DNA of 64,000 bases from Planctomycetota bacterium (GTDB taxonomy: Bacteria; Planctomycetota; Phycisphaerae; Phycisphaerales; SM1A02), in contig VGXR01000001.1 of the NCBI GenBank assembly GCA_016873255.1, positions 1 to 64,000 on the forward strand, given 5' to 3'. The notes under the pieces were generated by a model. That model was not told the origin of the DNA. It saw only the letters and a program-made list of their open reading frames with translations, and ran no database searches. The position numbers and the translations under genes were made by a program. The number at the start of each line of letters is the position of its first letter. The first letter of the stretch is position 1. Positions 50,638-57,641 of this stretch are shown piece after piece.

Positions 50638-51854
50638 GCGCGCATCGTAGATGCGGCCTCGGCGGTGCGCAGCAGGGCAAGCGCCGCAAGCTGCGCGCGG
50701 TCCACCAGCCCGTCGAGGTCGACCCACTCGTCCTCGCGGTGCAGGTTGCCGCCGCGAACGCCGAGCGTGTCCAGCACCGGAAGCCCCGCCGCCTGGAGGT
50801 TGTTGCCGTCGCACACGCCGCCCGTGCGGCCGAACGGGAGCGCGCGCCCGAGGTCCTCGCTCGCGCCGCGCACGATGCCGGCCAGCCGCTCCACCTCGGG
50901 CGTCATCGGCTTCGCCGGCCGGCCCGCGATGCGGCGCACCCGAACGCGCGGCACCTCGCCGTCGTCACCGTGCGCAAGCCCCTCGAGCGCCGCACCGAGC
51001 GCCGCCTCGTCGTCGGGGCGCGCAAAGCGCAGGTTTCCCCATGCGGCGGCGTGGCCGGGCACGATGTTGGTGGCGGCCCCGCCCTGCAGCGGGCCGATGT
51101 TGACGATGCGCCCGGCCGCCGGGTCCGCGAGCGCCTCGGCGGCAAGCACCGCCCGGGCGAGCGCGCGCACCGCGCTGACGCCCTTTGAGTGGTCGCGCCC
51201 CGCGTGCGCCGCGCGCCCGAACGCCTCCAGCATGAATAGCCCCGCGCCCATCCGCTCGACCACGAGCGAGTCGCCCTCGCCCGCCGGCTCGAACACGAAC
51301 CCCGCGGCGTGCCCCGGGGCGCACGCGCGCAGCGCGCGGTCGCTGCCGAAGCTTCCGGTCTCCTCGTCGGGCACCAGCACGAACGTCCATGCGAGCGGGA
51401 CGCCCGCATCGCGGATGGCCTCGAGCGCGGCCAGCGCGATCACCAGCCCGCCCTTCATGTCGGCGCAGCCCGGGCCGCTGGCCCGCCCGCCGCCGATCGC
51501 CTTCAGCTCGCGAAACGACGAGTGCGGGTCGTGCACGGTGTCGAAGTGGCCGCAGAGCAGGAGGCGCGGGCCCGGCCCGGCATGCTCGCCCACCAGGACG
51601 TCGACGCCGGCGGCAGCCTGATCCCGCGACCACGGCGGATCGATCCACTCAGGCCGCGCGTCGCACGGCATGTCGCGCGTCAGCGCACCCAGCGCACGAA
51701 CGCGCCCTGCCAGCGCCGCGCGCTGCGCGTGCAGGCCGGCGGCATGTCCGCGCCCTGAGGGGATGGCCACCCACGCGGCGAGTTCGTCGGCCATGCGCCG
51801 TCGCATCTGCTCGAGGCGCCGGCACACGTCACGCTCCCGGTCCGTCATGCTCAT
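50634..51854 (-). CDS. M20-family metallohydrolase (deacylase/carboxypeptidase)
   Basis: 406 residues. Zinc-site motifs: HFDTVH, GCADMKGG with the bridging Asp, and the catalytic Glu pair in PDEETGS; the dimerisation domain lies in the middle. M20 enzymes include DapE (succinyl-DAP desuccinylase), ArgE and carboxypeptidase G2. Beside astA and astD it may remove succinate from N-succinylglutamate in place of AstE, or act as DapE with the neighbouring dapF. The start at 51854 follows GGGAGG by 7 nt; the second ATG (51848) is less likely. Confidence 0.85.
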   Translation of the reverse strand: MSMTDRERDVCRRLEQMRRRMADELAAWVAIPSGRGHAAGLHAQRAALAGRVRALGALTRDMPCDARPEWIDPPWSRDQAAAGVDVLVGEHAGPGPRLLLCGHFDTVHDPHSSFRELKAIGGGRASGPGCADMKGGLVIALAALEAIRDAGVPLAWTFVLVPDEETGSFGSDRALRACAPGHAAGFVFEPAGEGDSLVVERMGAGLFMLEAFGRAAHAGRDHSKGVSAVRALARAVLAAEALADPAAGRIVNIGPLQGGAATNIVPGHAAAWGNLRFARPDDEAALGAALEGLAHGDDGEVPRVRVRRIAGRPAKPMTPEVERLAGIVRGASEDLGRALPFGRTGGVCDGNNLQAAGLPVLDTLGVRGGNLHREDEWVDLDGLVDRAQLAALALLRTAEAASTMRA

Positions 51855-52831
51855 GTGGTTCCCTCCCGTGCCGGCCCGGCCGGCTGCGCACCGAGGTCGA
51901 GGATTCCCTCGAACACCTCCACCGCGGGGCCCGTCATCCGGACGCTTGCATCGCCGCCATCCCACTCGAGGAGGAGCTCGCCGCCCGGAAGGTGCGCGCG
52001 CAGCGGCGAACGCGTCCTGCCCGTGAGCGACCCGGCCACGCACACGGCGCTCGCGCCGGTGCCGCAGGCCTGCGTGGCGCCGCTGCCGCGTTCCCAGGTC
52101 CGCATGCGCACCTCGGACGCGCCGAGGAGCTGCACGAAGTGCACGTTGATGCGCTCGGGGAACCACGGATGCCCCTCCGCGAACGCCCCGACCGCCGCCA
52201 GCGGCACCGCCGACACGTCGGTGCACCAGAGCACCATGTGCGGGTTCCCCATGGAGACCAGCGTCATGCGCGCATCGAGGCCGCACGCGCCCTCCCATCC
52301 CTGCGGCGCGCCGGACGCGCGCCAGAACCCCGGGTCGAGCGCGAAGTCCACCACCGCCGCGGCGCCCGAGACGCCGGGGATCGCCGCGGGGATGCGCGCC
52401 GCCGCCAGGATGGGCGCTCCCATCGCCACGGTCGCCTCGCACACCGTGCCGTCATGGCCGCCGCGTCGCCACGCGACCTCGAGCACGCCGCGGCGCGTCT
52501 CCACGCGCAAAGGCAGCCGGTCGCTGATCCCGCGGTCGATCGCGAACTTCGCGACGCAGCGGATGCCGTTGCCGCACATCATGCCCTCGCTGCCGTCGGC
52601 GTTGAACATGCGCATGCGCACCTCGGCGTCGACGCCCGGGGTGACGGGCTCCAGCAGGATGAGGCCGTCGCTTCCCACGCCCAGGTTGCGGTCGCTCACC
52701 CAGCGCGCGAGGGCTGGCGCATCCTCGACCGGATGCTGCGCGCCGTCGACGTAGACGTAGTCGTTGCCCAGCCCGTGCATCTTGGCGAAGGGGAGCACCG
52801 AGCCGGCGGGGCGCTCGCCGAGGCCGCTCAC
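51851..52831 (-). CDS. dapF: Diaminopimelate epimerase
   Basis: 326 residues. The two catalytic cysteines are C86 in MMCGNGIRC and C256 in TQACGTGASA; FAKMHGLGNDYVYVD and FNADGSEG are also typical. It converts LL- to meso-diaminopimelate for peptidoglycan and lysine, consistent with rodA/mrdA elsewhere in the window. It overlaps genes on both sides by 4 nt (ATGA), the lipoprotein upstream and the M20 hydrolase downstream. Confidence 0.96.
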   Translation of the reverse strand: MSGLGERPAGSVLPFAKMHGLGNDYVYVDGAQHPVEDAPALARWVSDRNLGVGSDGLILLEPVTPGVDAEVRMRMFNADGSEGMMCGNGIRCVAKFAIDRGISDRLPLRVETRRGVLEVAWRRGGHDGTVCEATVAMGAPILAAARIPAAIPGVSGAAAVVDFALDPGFWRASGAPQGWEGACGLDARMTLVSMGNPHMVLWCTDVSAVPLAAVGAFAEGHPWFPERINVHFVQLLGASEVRMRTWERGSGATQACGTGASAVCVAGSLTGRTRSPLRAHLPGGELLLEWDGGDASVRMTGPAVEVFEGILDLGAQPAGPAREGTT

Positions 52832-54264
52832 GGGCGGGCCACGGTGCCGAGGTCGATGACCACGGGACCGTGCCGGTAGAAGTCGGCGTTCATGCGGTCG
52901 CGGCGAACGAACGTGAACACCAGGCAGTTGGCGCGGGTGGCGCCCGCGTAGGCGAAGTCGCCCATGTGCGGGCCGGCGTACGAGCCGTTCTCGAACTCCT
53001 GCGCGTGCATGTGGAAGTGGAAGAGCGCCGTGTAGCCCTGGTCGAACAGCTCCTGCGGGGCCTCGAACCGCAGGTCGCTGCCCGTCGTGCGCGGGCGCAC
53101 CTCAACCACCTCCCACGCGCCCGTGTCGCTGATCCGGACCACGCCGCCGTACTCCGTGCGACGGTCCTGCTGGTCGCGGTCGGCGATGTCGAAGAGCCGC
53201 GCGCGCACCGCGGAGTCGTCGATCATCCGCACGGCCATCGACGCGGCGAGCAGGTCGATCCAGCGGACCTCGTCCCGCTGCATCGCCAGGTTCTCGGTGC
53301 GCCTGGAACCCGTGTCCCAGCCCTCGAAGTTGGGCGAGTGCTTGAACGCATCGCGTGCCTTGAGCGACGCAAGCAGCTGGTCGTAGAGCTGCTGGCGGCC
53401 CAGCTTGAGGAGCTCGGGTGCGTACCGGTGCGCGGCGATGGCCACGGGGATGCCGCGCAGCTCGAAGCGGCGCTTGTCCTCCTCGGGCACCTCGCGCAGC
53501 GCGTCGCCCGCGAGCTTCCAGAACGCGGGCGATGCCGACTGCCGGAGCTTGGCGAGCCACAGCAGTTCCTCGCGGGTCTCGGGCAGGATGCCCAGCTCGG
53601 CCAAGAGCTGCTTGATGTCGCGCAGCATCGCGTCGTCCGGGCGGATGGCAGCGTCGGTCACCAGCGCCTTCAGGCGGTCGCGCTCGCCGATGCGCATCAG
53701 GAGCTCCCACGTGCGCGCGCGCAGCGCGGCCTTGGTCACCGGGCTGGCATCGTTCATCACCGCGAAGAGCGCGTCCGCGACGCGGTCCTCGCCGTAGAGG
53801 CCGGCCAGCGCCAGGAACTCCGGGCGCTTGCGCTCGTCAGGCCCCCACACCGGCACGGGGCCTGCCCACGAGTTCACCGCCACGGTGGTGAAGTCCTTCA
53901 TCTCGCGCGCGGCGATCTGCTCCAGCAGCCACCGCCGGAACTCGAACGACTCCATGCGCACGATGTTGGTCTCGAGCGTGGTCCGCAGGCCGTCGCGGTC
54001 GTCCTTCACGAGGAGGTCGAACGCGCCCTGACGGACCGCAAGCGAGAAGCCCGGCGCCACCATCACCCGGCGCAGGGTCCGCGTGGCGTCGTCGTCCAGC
54101 GTCCCGCGCGCGGAGAGCTCGGCGATGGCCGACTCCTGCTGGCCGGGGCTGCCGGCCCCGCTCAGCGCGGCAAGCGGGTCCATGGGCTTGCCGGCACAGC
54201 CGACCAGCGCGACGGCGCCCGCAAGCGCAGCACAGGCGATCGATACTCGTCGCGGAGACCGCAT
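52828..54264 (-). CDS. Lipoprotein of unknown function, helical repeat type
   Basis: 478 residues. A lipobox (VGCAG, Cys23) follows a basic, hydrophobic signal. The bulk is helical with HEAT-like spacing (about 30-330). The C-terminal region contains FHFHMHAQEFENGSYAGPHM followed by GDFAYA, a cluster of His and Asp that loosely recalls a JAMM-type metal site (H-x-H...D) but lacks the exact spacing. I do not recognise a named family. It leads the operon that includes dapF. Confidence 0.65.
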   Translation of the reverse strand: MRSPRRVSIACAALAGAVALVGCAGKPMDPLAALSGAGSPGQQESAIAELSARGTLDDDATRTLRRVMVAPGFSLAVRQGAFDLLVKDDRDGLRTTLETNIVRMESFEFRRWLLEQIAAREMKDFTTVAVNSWAGPVPVWGPDERKRPEFLALAGLYGEDRVADALFAVMNDASPVTKAALRARTWELLMRIGERDRLKALVTDAAIRPDDAMLRDIKQLLAELGILPETREELLWLAKLRQSASPAFWKLAGDALREVPEEDKRRFELRGIPVAIAAHRYAPELLKLGRQQLYDQLLASLKARDAFKHSPNFEGWDTGSRRTENLAMQRDEVRWIDLLAASMAVRMIDDSAVRARLFDIADRDQQDRRTEYGGVVRISDTGAWEVVEVRPRTTGSDLRFEAPQELFDQGYTALFHFHMHAQEFENGSYAGPHMGDFAYAGATRANCLVFTFVRRDRMNADFYRHGPVVIDLGTVARP

Positions 54265-54271
54265 GGCCAGG

Positions 54272-54277
54272 AGTGTA
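54272..54277 (-). promoter_or_regulatory. Candidate -10 box (TACACT), lipoprotein-dapF operon
   Basis: TACACT on the minus strand ends 7 nt before the ATG at 54264 and would serve the whole lipoprotein-dapF-M20-aminotransferase-astA-astD run. Confidence 0.45.
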
Positions 54278-54353
54278 GGAACCCGCAAAGAAGCCGCCCC
54301 GCGCATCGGCGCGGGGCGGCGGTGGGTCGTCGTTGGAGCAATTGCCCCGGCGG

Positions 54354-54581
54354 TCAGCCGGAGTCGCCGGTCGGGCGGATCTGGCCGGCAACGCCCGGGT
54401 TCTCGTCGTCCTTCAGGATCTGGTCGGCCACCTCGCGGCGGTGCACCTCGACCTCCCGGGGGAACTCGAGCGCGATGCGGACGCGATCGCCCTTGATCGC
54501 CGCGATGCGGACGATGCCCAATGGGGCGGCGGGGTTGCCGATCACGACTTCCTCGCCCTCTCGCCTGGTGATCACGAGCAT
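54354..54581 (-). CDS. csrA: Carbon storage regulator CsrA
   Basis: 75 residues, slightly longer than the usual 60-70. MLVITRREGEEVVIG and the RNA-contact strand VRIALEFPREVEVHRREV (including the conserved Arg) are clear. CsrA is a homodimer that binds GGA in hairpin loops of mRNA leaders and blocks or stabilises them. Its own ribosome site is AGGAGG, itself a GGA site. No fliW is nearby. A candidate antagonist RNA lies directly upstream on the same strand. Confidence 0.95.
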   Translation of the reverse strand: MLVITRREGEEVVIGNPAAPLGIVRIAAIKGDRVRIALEFPREVEVHRREVADQILKDDENPGVAGQIRPTGDSG

Positions 54582-54775
54582 CGCGGAACAAGCCTCCTGC
54601 CTGCGCTTCGCCGACCGGGGCGACCGACCTGCCAGCCACTCGGTCTCGCGACCGTTCCATGTGGCCTTACCGGCAGGCAGCGGCGTCAGTGCCGCGCGCA
54701 GCGCAAGGGTAGCGGTCACCATCGGGCGCCCCCAAGCGTGGAATCCAAAGTTTGCGGCCATTCGGCAGCATGGCA
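54582..54775 (-). promoter_or_regulatory. csrA leader with candidate CsrA sites
   Basis: The 194 nt between the terminator at 54776 and the csrA start contain AGGAGG (54593-54598, 11 nt from the ATG) and ACAUGGAACGG (around 54652-54662), both with GGA. These are plausible sites for CsrA repressing its own translation. I see no confident -35/-10 pair. Confidence 0.45.
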
Positions 54776-54816
54776 AATAAAATGCCCCCGCGCCGGCTTT
54801 GGCCGACGCGGGGGCA
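54776..54816 (-). terminator. Intrinsic terminator of the structured RNA upstream of csrA
   Basis: On the minus strand GCCCCCGCG pairs with CGCGGGGGC (9 bp), then one mismatch and 4 more pairs around the loop CAAA, followed directly by ATTTTATTT. It is the most T-rich terminator in the window and lies between mraZ and csrA. Confidence 0.9.
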
Positions 54817-55116
54817 ACGACGGAATCCGGGCCGTAAGGCCCTGCCCCACCAGCGGGCGTGCCCCGAGTGGCCGACCATGGCCGCGTGGGGCTGCAAACC
54901 TGTCGGCCCGTCCATGGGCCGACGTCCTGACCGACGCGTCCGTGAGGACCGCGATCCGAGAGACGCCATCCTTGGCGAGGCGGAGCGCGGCGCCGAAGCG
55001 CGCGTCCCGGCGAATGGGCTGCCGATCCATGGCTGCCCGAGCCGGTTGCGGTGGTGCGCGTTCCTCCCGACGCACCGCCGCGGTGATTCACTTGTCGGCT
55101 GGTTCCGCCAGCCTCG
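54776..55116 (-). ncRNA. Candidate CsrA-sequestering small RNA (CsrB/RsmZ-like)
   Basis: Between mraZ and csrA on the minus strand are consecutive hairpins that present GGA in the loop: CGGAA (55097-55113), GGAGGAA (55053-55076), AUGGAUC (55016-55038), AGGA (54964-54977) and AUGGAC on a perfect 8-bp stem (54902-54923). Two more hairpins, AUGGUC (54861-54892) and UUAC (54829-54842), and a strong T-tailed terminator follow. The AGGA hairpin reads CAAGGAUGG, close to the CsrA SELEX consensus. No coding frame here looks real. The 5' end is unknown; it may have its own promoter or be processed from the mraZ mRNA. Confidence 0.6.
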
Positions 55117-55120
55117 GGGT

Positions 55121-55591
55121 TCAGGTCTCCTGGCGGGGCGCGGCGGAGAGTGCCTGCCGCGCGCGACGCCAGATGTCCGACGTGTCCGGCTGGAGGCGCT
55201 CCTGTTCGCGCTTCCAGGCGGCGGGCTCGCAGAGCTCCAGGTGATCTCGCACGCCGAGGATCATGATGGAGCCCGACAGCCCGAACTTCTGCAGCAGCCG
55301 GTCCGGGATCCGGACCCGGCCCGCGCTGTCCAGGGGCACGCGTGCCGCCTGGCTGAACACGAGCCGCTCGAAGTCCTGCATGGAGGGGTCGCCGACAAGC
55401 GACCCACCCAGTGACTGCGAGAGCTGCGCGAACGTCCGTTCGGGCCAGAGCCAGAGCGAGCCGTTCGCGCCCGGCGCCGCGATGAACCCCTCGCCGTGCC
55501 TCTTCTCATCGAGGACCTCCCGCAGCTCTGACGGAATCGCCAAGCGCTGCTTCTGGTCCAACGAATGCTCGTACTCGCCGAGGAAAAGCAC
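55121..55591 (-). CDS. mraZ: Transcriptional regulator MraZ
   Basis: 156 residues from the GTG at 55591. It has the two AbrB-like half-domains, FLGEYEHSLDQKQRLAIPSE and ARVPLDSAGRVRIPDRLLQK, with the family's D-x-K-x-R and D-x-x-G-R motifs. MraZ normally heads the division/cell-wall cluster and represses it. Here no mraW, ftsL or ftsZ follows; the next features are the structured RNA and csrA. An earlier GTG at 55621 lies inside the operator and upstream of the predicted transcription start, so I prefer 55591, where MraZ proteins usually begin. Confidence 0.92.
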   Translation of the reverse strand: MLFLGEYEHSLDQKQRLAIPSELREVLDEKRHGEGFIAAPGANGSLWLWPERTFAQLSQSLGGSLVGDPSMQDFERLVFSQAARVPLDSAGRVRIPDRLLQKFGLSGSIMILGVRDHLELCEPAAWKREQERLQPDTSDIWRRARQALSAAPRQET

Positions 55592-55618
55592 GGTGAAAGG
55601 CGTCCCGTGGCGCCGGGG

Positions 55619-55663
55619 CACACTTTAACCCACAACGCCCCACTTCGCAACACACTACCCCAT
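55619..55663 (-). promoter_or_regulatory. mraZ promoter with five-box MraZ operator
   Basis: On the minus strand five 5-nt boxes recur every 10 bp: ATGGG, GTGTT, GTGGG, GTGGG and GTGTG, separated by 5-nt spacers. Known MraZ operators are GTGGG/TGGGN repeats with 5-nt spacers. TTGCGA (55650-55645) and TAAAGT (55627-55622) are 17 bp apart within the same stretch, so bound MraZ would cover the promoter. Confidence 0.75.
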
Positions 55664-55864
55664 CATTTCTTCACTTTTTCCGGCGAGTCCGCGAACAATT
55701 GTCAGGAACCGTGCGTAACCCCATGTGCTACGACCGTTTGTGGACACATGTCGATTTCGTCGCAGACTGCAGAGCGCGCGAGTTCAGCCTCCGTCATCGG
55801 TTGGGCGCCCCACCGGGCTCCACCGGCGCCAGGCAGACCGTTCCACGCACCGCCAGAAAGGCTC

Positions 55865-56515
55865 GTGAGGACCGTGAACCCCCGGAACAAGAACGCGCTC
55901 GACTGGGTTCCCGCAGAGCGACCGACCGTGGCGCCGGTCCTCGACCGGATCCCGGCGGGGTCGTTCGTCCTCACGTCCGCGCATGCCGACCTCCGGGCGG
56001 GGGTCTCGGTGAAGTGGGTGCAGCAGTGCTCCACCACCCCGCCGATGGTGATGGTGGCGGTGCAGAAGGGCCATGTGCTCAGCCCGCTCATCCGCGACAG
56101 CCGCAGCTTCTGCGTGTGCCAGCTTGACCCGGCCGACCGGTCGACCTCGCGGGCGTTCGACCTGCAGACTCCCGGCATCGACCCGTTCATCGGCAGCCCG
56201 GTGGACCGCACGCCGAGCGGTTGCCCGGTGCCCGCGCGGTCGCTTGGATACGTCGACTGCGAACTCACCCGGCACGTGGACATCGACGGGGACTGCGAGA
56301 TCTACGTGGGGATCGTGCACCACGCCGCCACCCTGCTCGACCCGCGCGAGGCAGCGAGCTGCCTTTGCGACGGCGCCACGGTGATGCGGGCACGCGAGAC
56401 CGCCAAGCCCGCCGCCGCCCTGCGACGCACGCACACGCCGCCCGTCGCAAAGAAGCCGCTCCCGCGCAAGCCCGTGCGCGAGGCCCCCAAGGCCGCGCGG
56501 CCGCGCGCGCGCTGA
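55865..56515 (+). CDS. Flavin-reductase-like (FMN-binding split barrel) protein
   Basis: About 216 residues from the GTG at 55865; a GTG three codons later (55874) is equally possible. DRIPAGSFVLTSAHADLRAG, VSVKWVQQCSTTPPMVMVAV, CVCQLDPADR and YVDCELTRHVDIDGDCEIYV follow the pattern of the Flavin_Reduct domain, which binds FMN and uses NAD(P)H or serves as an oxidoreductase partner. The C-terminal 40 residues are very basic (KKPLPRKPVREAPKAARPRA) and may bind nucleic acid or membranes. The gene diverges from mraZ. Confidence 0.72.
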   Translation: MRTVNPRNKNALDWVPAERPTVAPVLDRIPAGSFVLTSAHADLRAGVSVKWVQQCSTTPPMVMVAVQKGHVLSPLIRDSRSFCVCQLDPADRSTSRAFDLQTPGIDPFIGSPVDRTPSGCPVPARSLGYVDCELTRHVDIDGDCEIYVGIVHHAATLLDPREAASCLCDGATVMRARETAKPAAALRRTHTPPVAKKPLPRKPVREAPKAARPRAR

Positions 56516-56536
56516 CCCGCCACGGCGCTCCCCGGC

Positions 56537-56542
56537 TACAGT
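56537..56542 (+). promoter_or_regulatory. Candidate -10 box (TACAGT), amidohydrolase
   Basis: TACAGT ends 7 nt before the ATG at 56550. Confidence 0.45.
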
Positions 56543-56549
56543 CACCCCG

Positions 56550-57641
56550 ATGCGGCACTTCCGCACCGCCACGGGCGCGTTCCTCAATCCCTCCAACCGG
56601 TTCGGCGTGGACTACCGCGCCGAGGCCGCCTCGTTCGCGCCGCCTCCGGTGCCCATCGTCGACGCCCACTCGCACGTGCACGGCACCGAGGCCGCACGCA
56701 TCCTGCGCGACTCGATGGACCTCTACGGCATCGAGCGCATCCACAGCATGACGCGCCTCGCGGACGTGGAGTCCATCCGCGGCGTCCTCGGCGACCGGAT
56801 CCGGTTCATCGCCGTGCCGGACTTCGGCGACCCGGACCGGCGCGCCGCCCACGGACCGCGCTTCCTGGAATCCATCAAGCACTTCCGTGCCGCGGGTGCG
56901 GAGGTCTGCAAGTTCTGGGCCGCGCCGCGCGGCGTCGACTTCGGCCACGAGGTCGGCGAGCCCCGGCTCCTGGCGCTCGATGCCCCCCACCGTCGCGCAG
57001 CCATGGACGAGGCCGCGTCGCTCGGCATGTCGTTCATGGCGCACGTGGCCGACCCGGACACGTGGTTCGCCACCAAGTACGCCGACCGCTCGCGCTACGG
57101 CAGCAAGCGCGACCACTACGAGCCGCTCGAACGGCTCCTCACGGAGTACCGCGTGCCCTGGATCGTGGCGCACATGGGCGGCTCGCCCGAGGACCTCGGG
57201 TTCCTCTCGTCGCTCCTGCAGGCGCACCCCAACCTGCACCTCGACGCCAGCGCCACCAAGTGGATGGTGCGCGAGCTGAGCAAGCACCCGCCGGCCGACC
57301 TTCGGGCGTTCATGGCACGCTGGCAGGGCCGCATCCTGTTCGGGAGCGACATCGTCACCAACGACGACCACCTCCGGGGCGGCGAGAAGCGCAACGAGAT
57401 GGCGGCCAAGGCAAGCGACCGCGAGAGCGCGTTCGACCTGTATGCCAGCCGCTACTGGGCGCTGCGCGCGCTGTGGGAGACCGACTGGGAGCTGGAGAGC
57501 CCGATCAGCGACCCGGACCTGGCGATGGTCGATCCCGCGCGTCACCCGCACGACGCACCGGCGCTCCGCGGCGCGGCGCTGCCGCCGGAGGTGCTCGCCA
57601 CGTTCTACCGCGGCGCAGCCGGGAAGTTCAGCCCCGCCTGA
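56550..57641 (+). CDS. Amidohydrolase-family (amidohydrolase_2) metal-dependent hydrolase
   Basis: 363 residues. The metal site is suggested by VDAHSHVHG, SFMAHVADPDT, WIVAHMGGSPEDL and LFGSDIVTNDD, in the order of a TIM-barrel amidohydrolase_2 protein. Family members hydrolyse or decarboxylate small cyclic or carboxylic substrates. No pathway partner is visible. It overlaps the minus-strand gene at 57628 by 14 bp at the 3' end. Confidence 0.82.
   Translation: MRHFRTATGAFLNPSNRFGVDYRAEAASFAPPPVPIVDAHSHVHGTEAARILRDSMDLYGIERIHSMTRLADVESIRGVLGDRIRFIAVPDFGDPDRRAAHGPRFLESIKHFRAAGAEVCKFWAAPRGVDFGHEVGEPRLLALDAPHRRAAMDEAASLGMSFMAHVADPDTWFATKYADRSRYGSKRDHYEPLERLLTEYRVPWIVAHMGGSPEDLGFLSSLLQAHPNLHLDASATKWMVRELSKHPPADLRAFMARWQGRILFGSDIVTNDDHLRGGEKRNEMAAKASDRESAFDLYASRYWALRALWETDWELESPISDPDLAMVDPARHPHDAPALRGAALPPEVLATFYRGAAGKFSPA

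Noticed and set aside
52890-52990. JAMM-type metalloprotease site in the lipoprotein C-terminus
   Set aside because: The His/Asp cluster is suggestive, but the exact E...H-x-H-x10-D spacing and the Ser of JAMM proteins are missing, so I kept it as unknown.
54354-55091. 245-residue open frame that would extend CsrA upstream across the structured RNA
   Set aside because: The added part has no family similarity, and CsrA proteins begin at MLVITR, which here follows AGGAGG. An intrinsic terminator also lies inside the extension.
54776-55116. Structured region as 6S RNA, tmRNA, RNase P RNA or SRP RNA
   Set aside because: I looked for the conserved blocks of these RNAs (long bulged rod, tRNA-like ends with tag frame, GAGGAAAGTCCGGGCT-type core, GGAAGCAGCC-type SRP loop) and found none. 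A chain of short independent hairpins fits none of them.
55731-55752. TTTGTGGACACA as a DnaA box or origin
   Set aside because: Only one weak match to TGTGGATAA, with no cluster of boxes, no AT-rich stretch and no dnaA or dnaN nearby.
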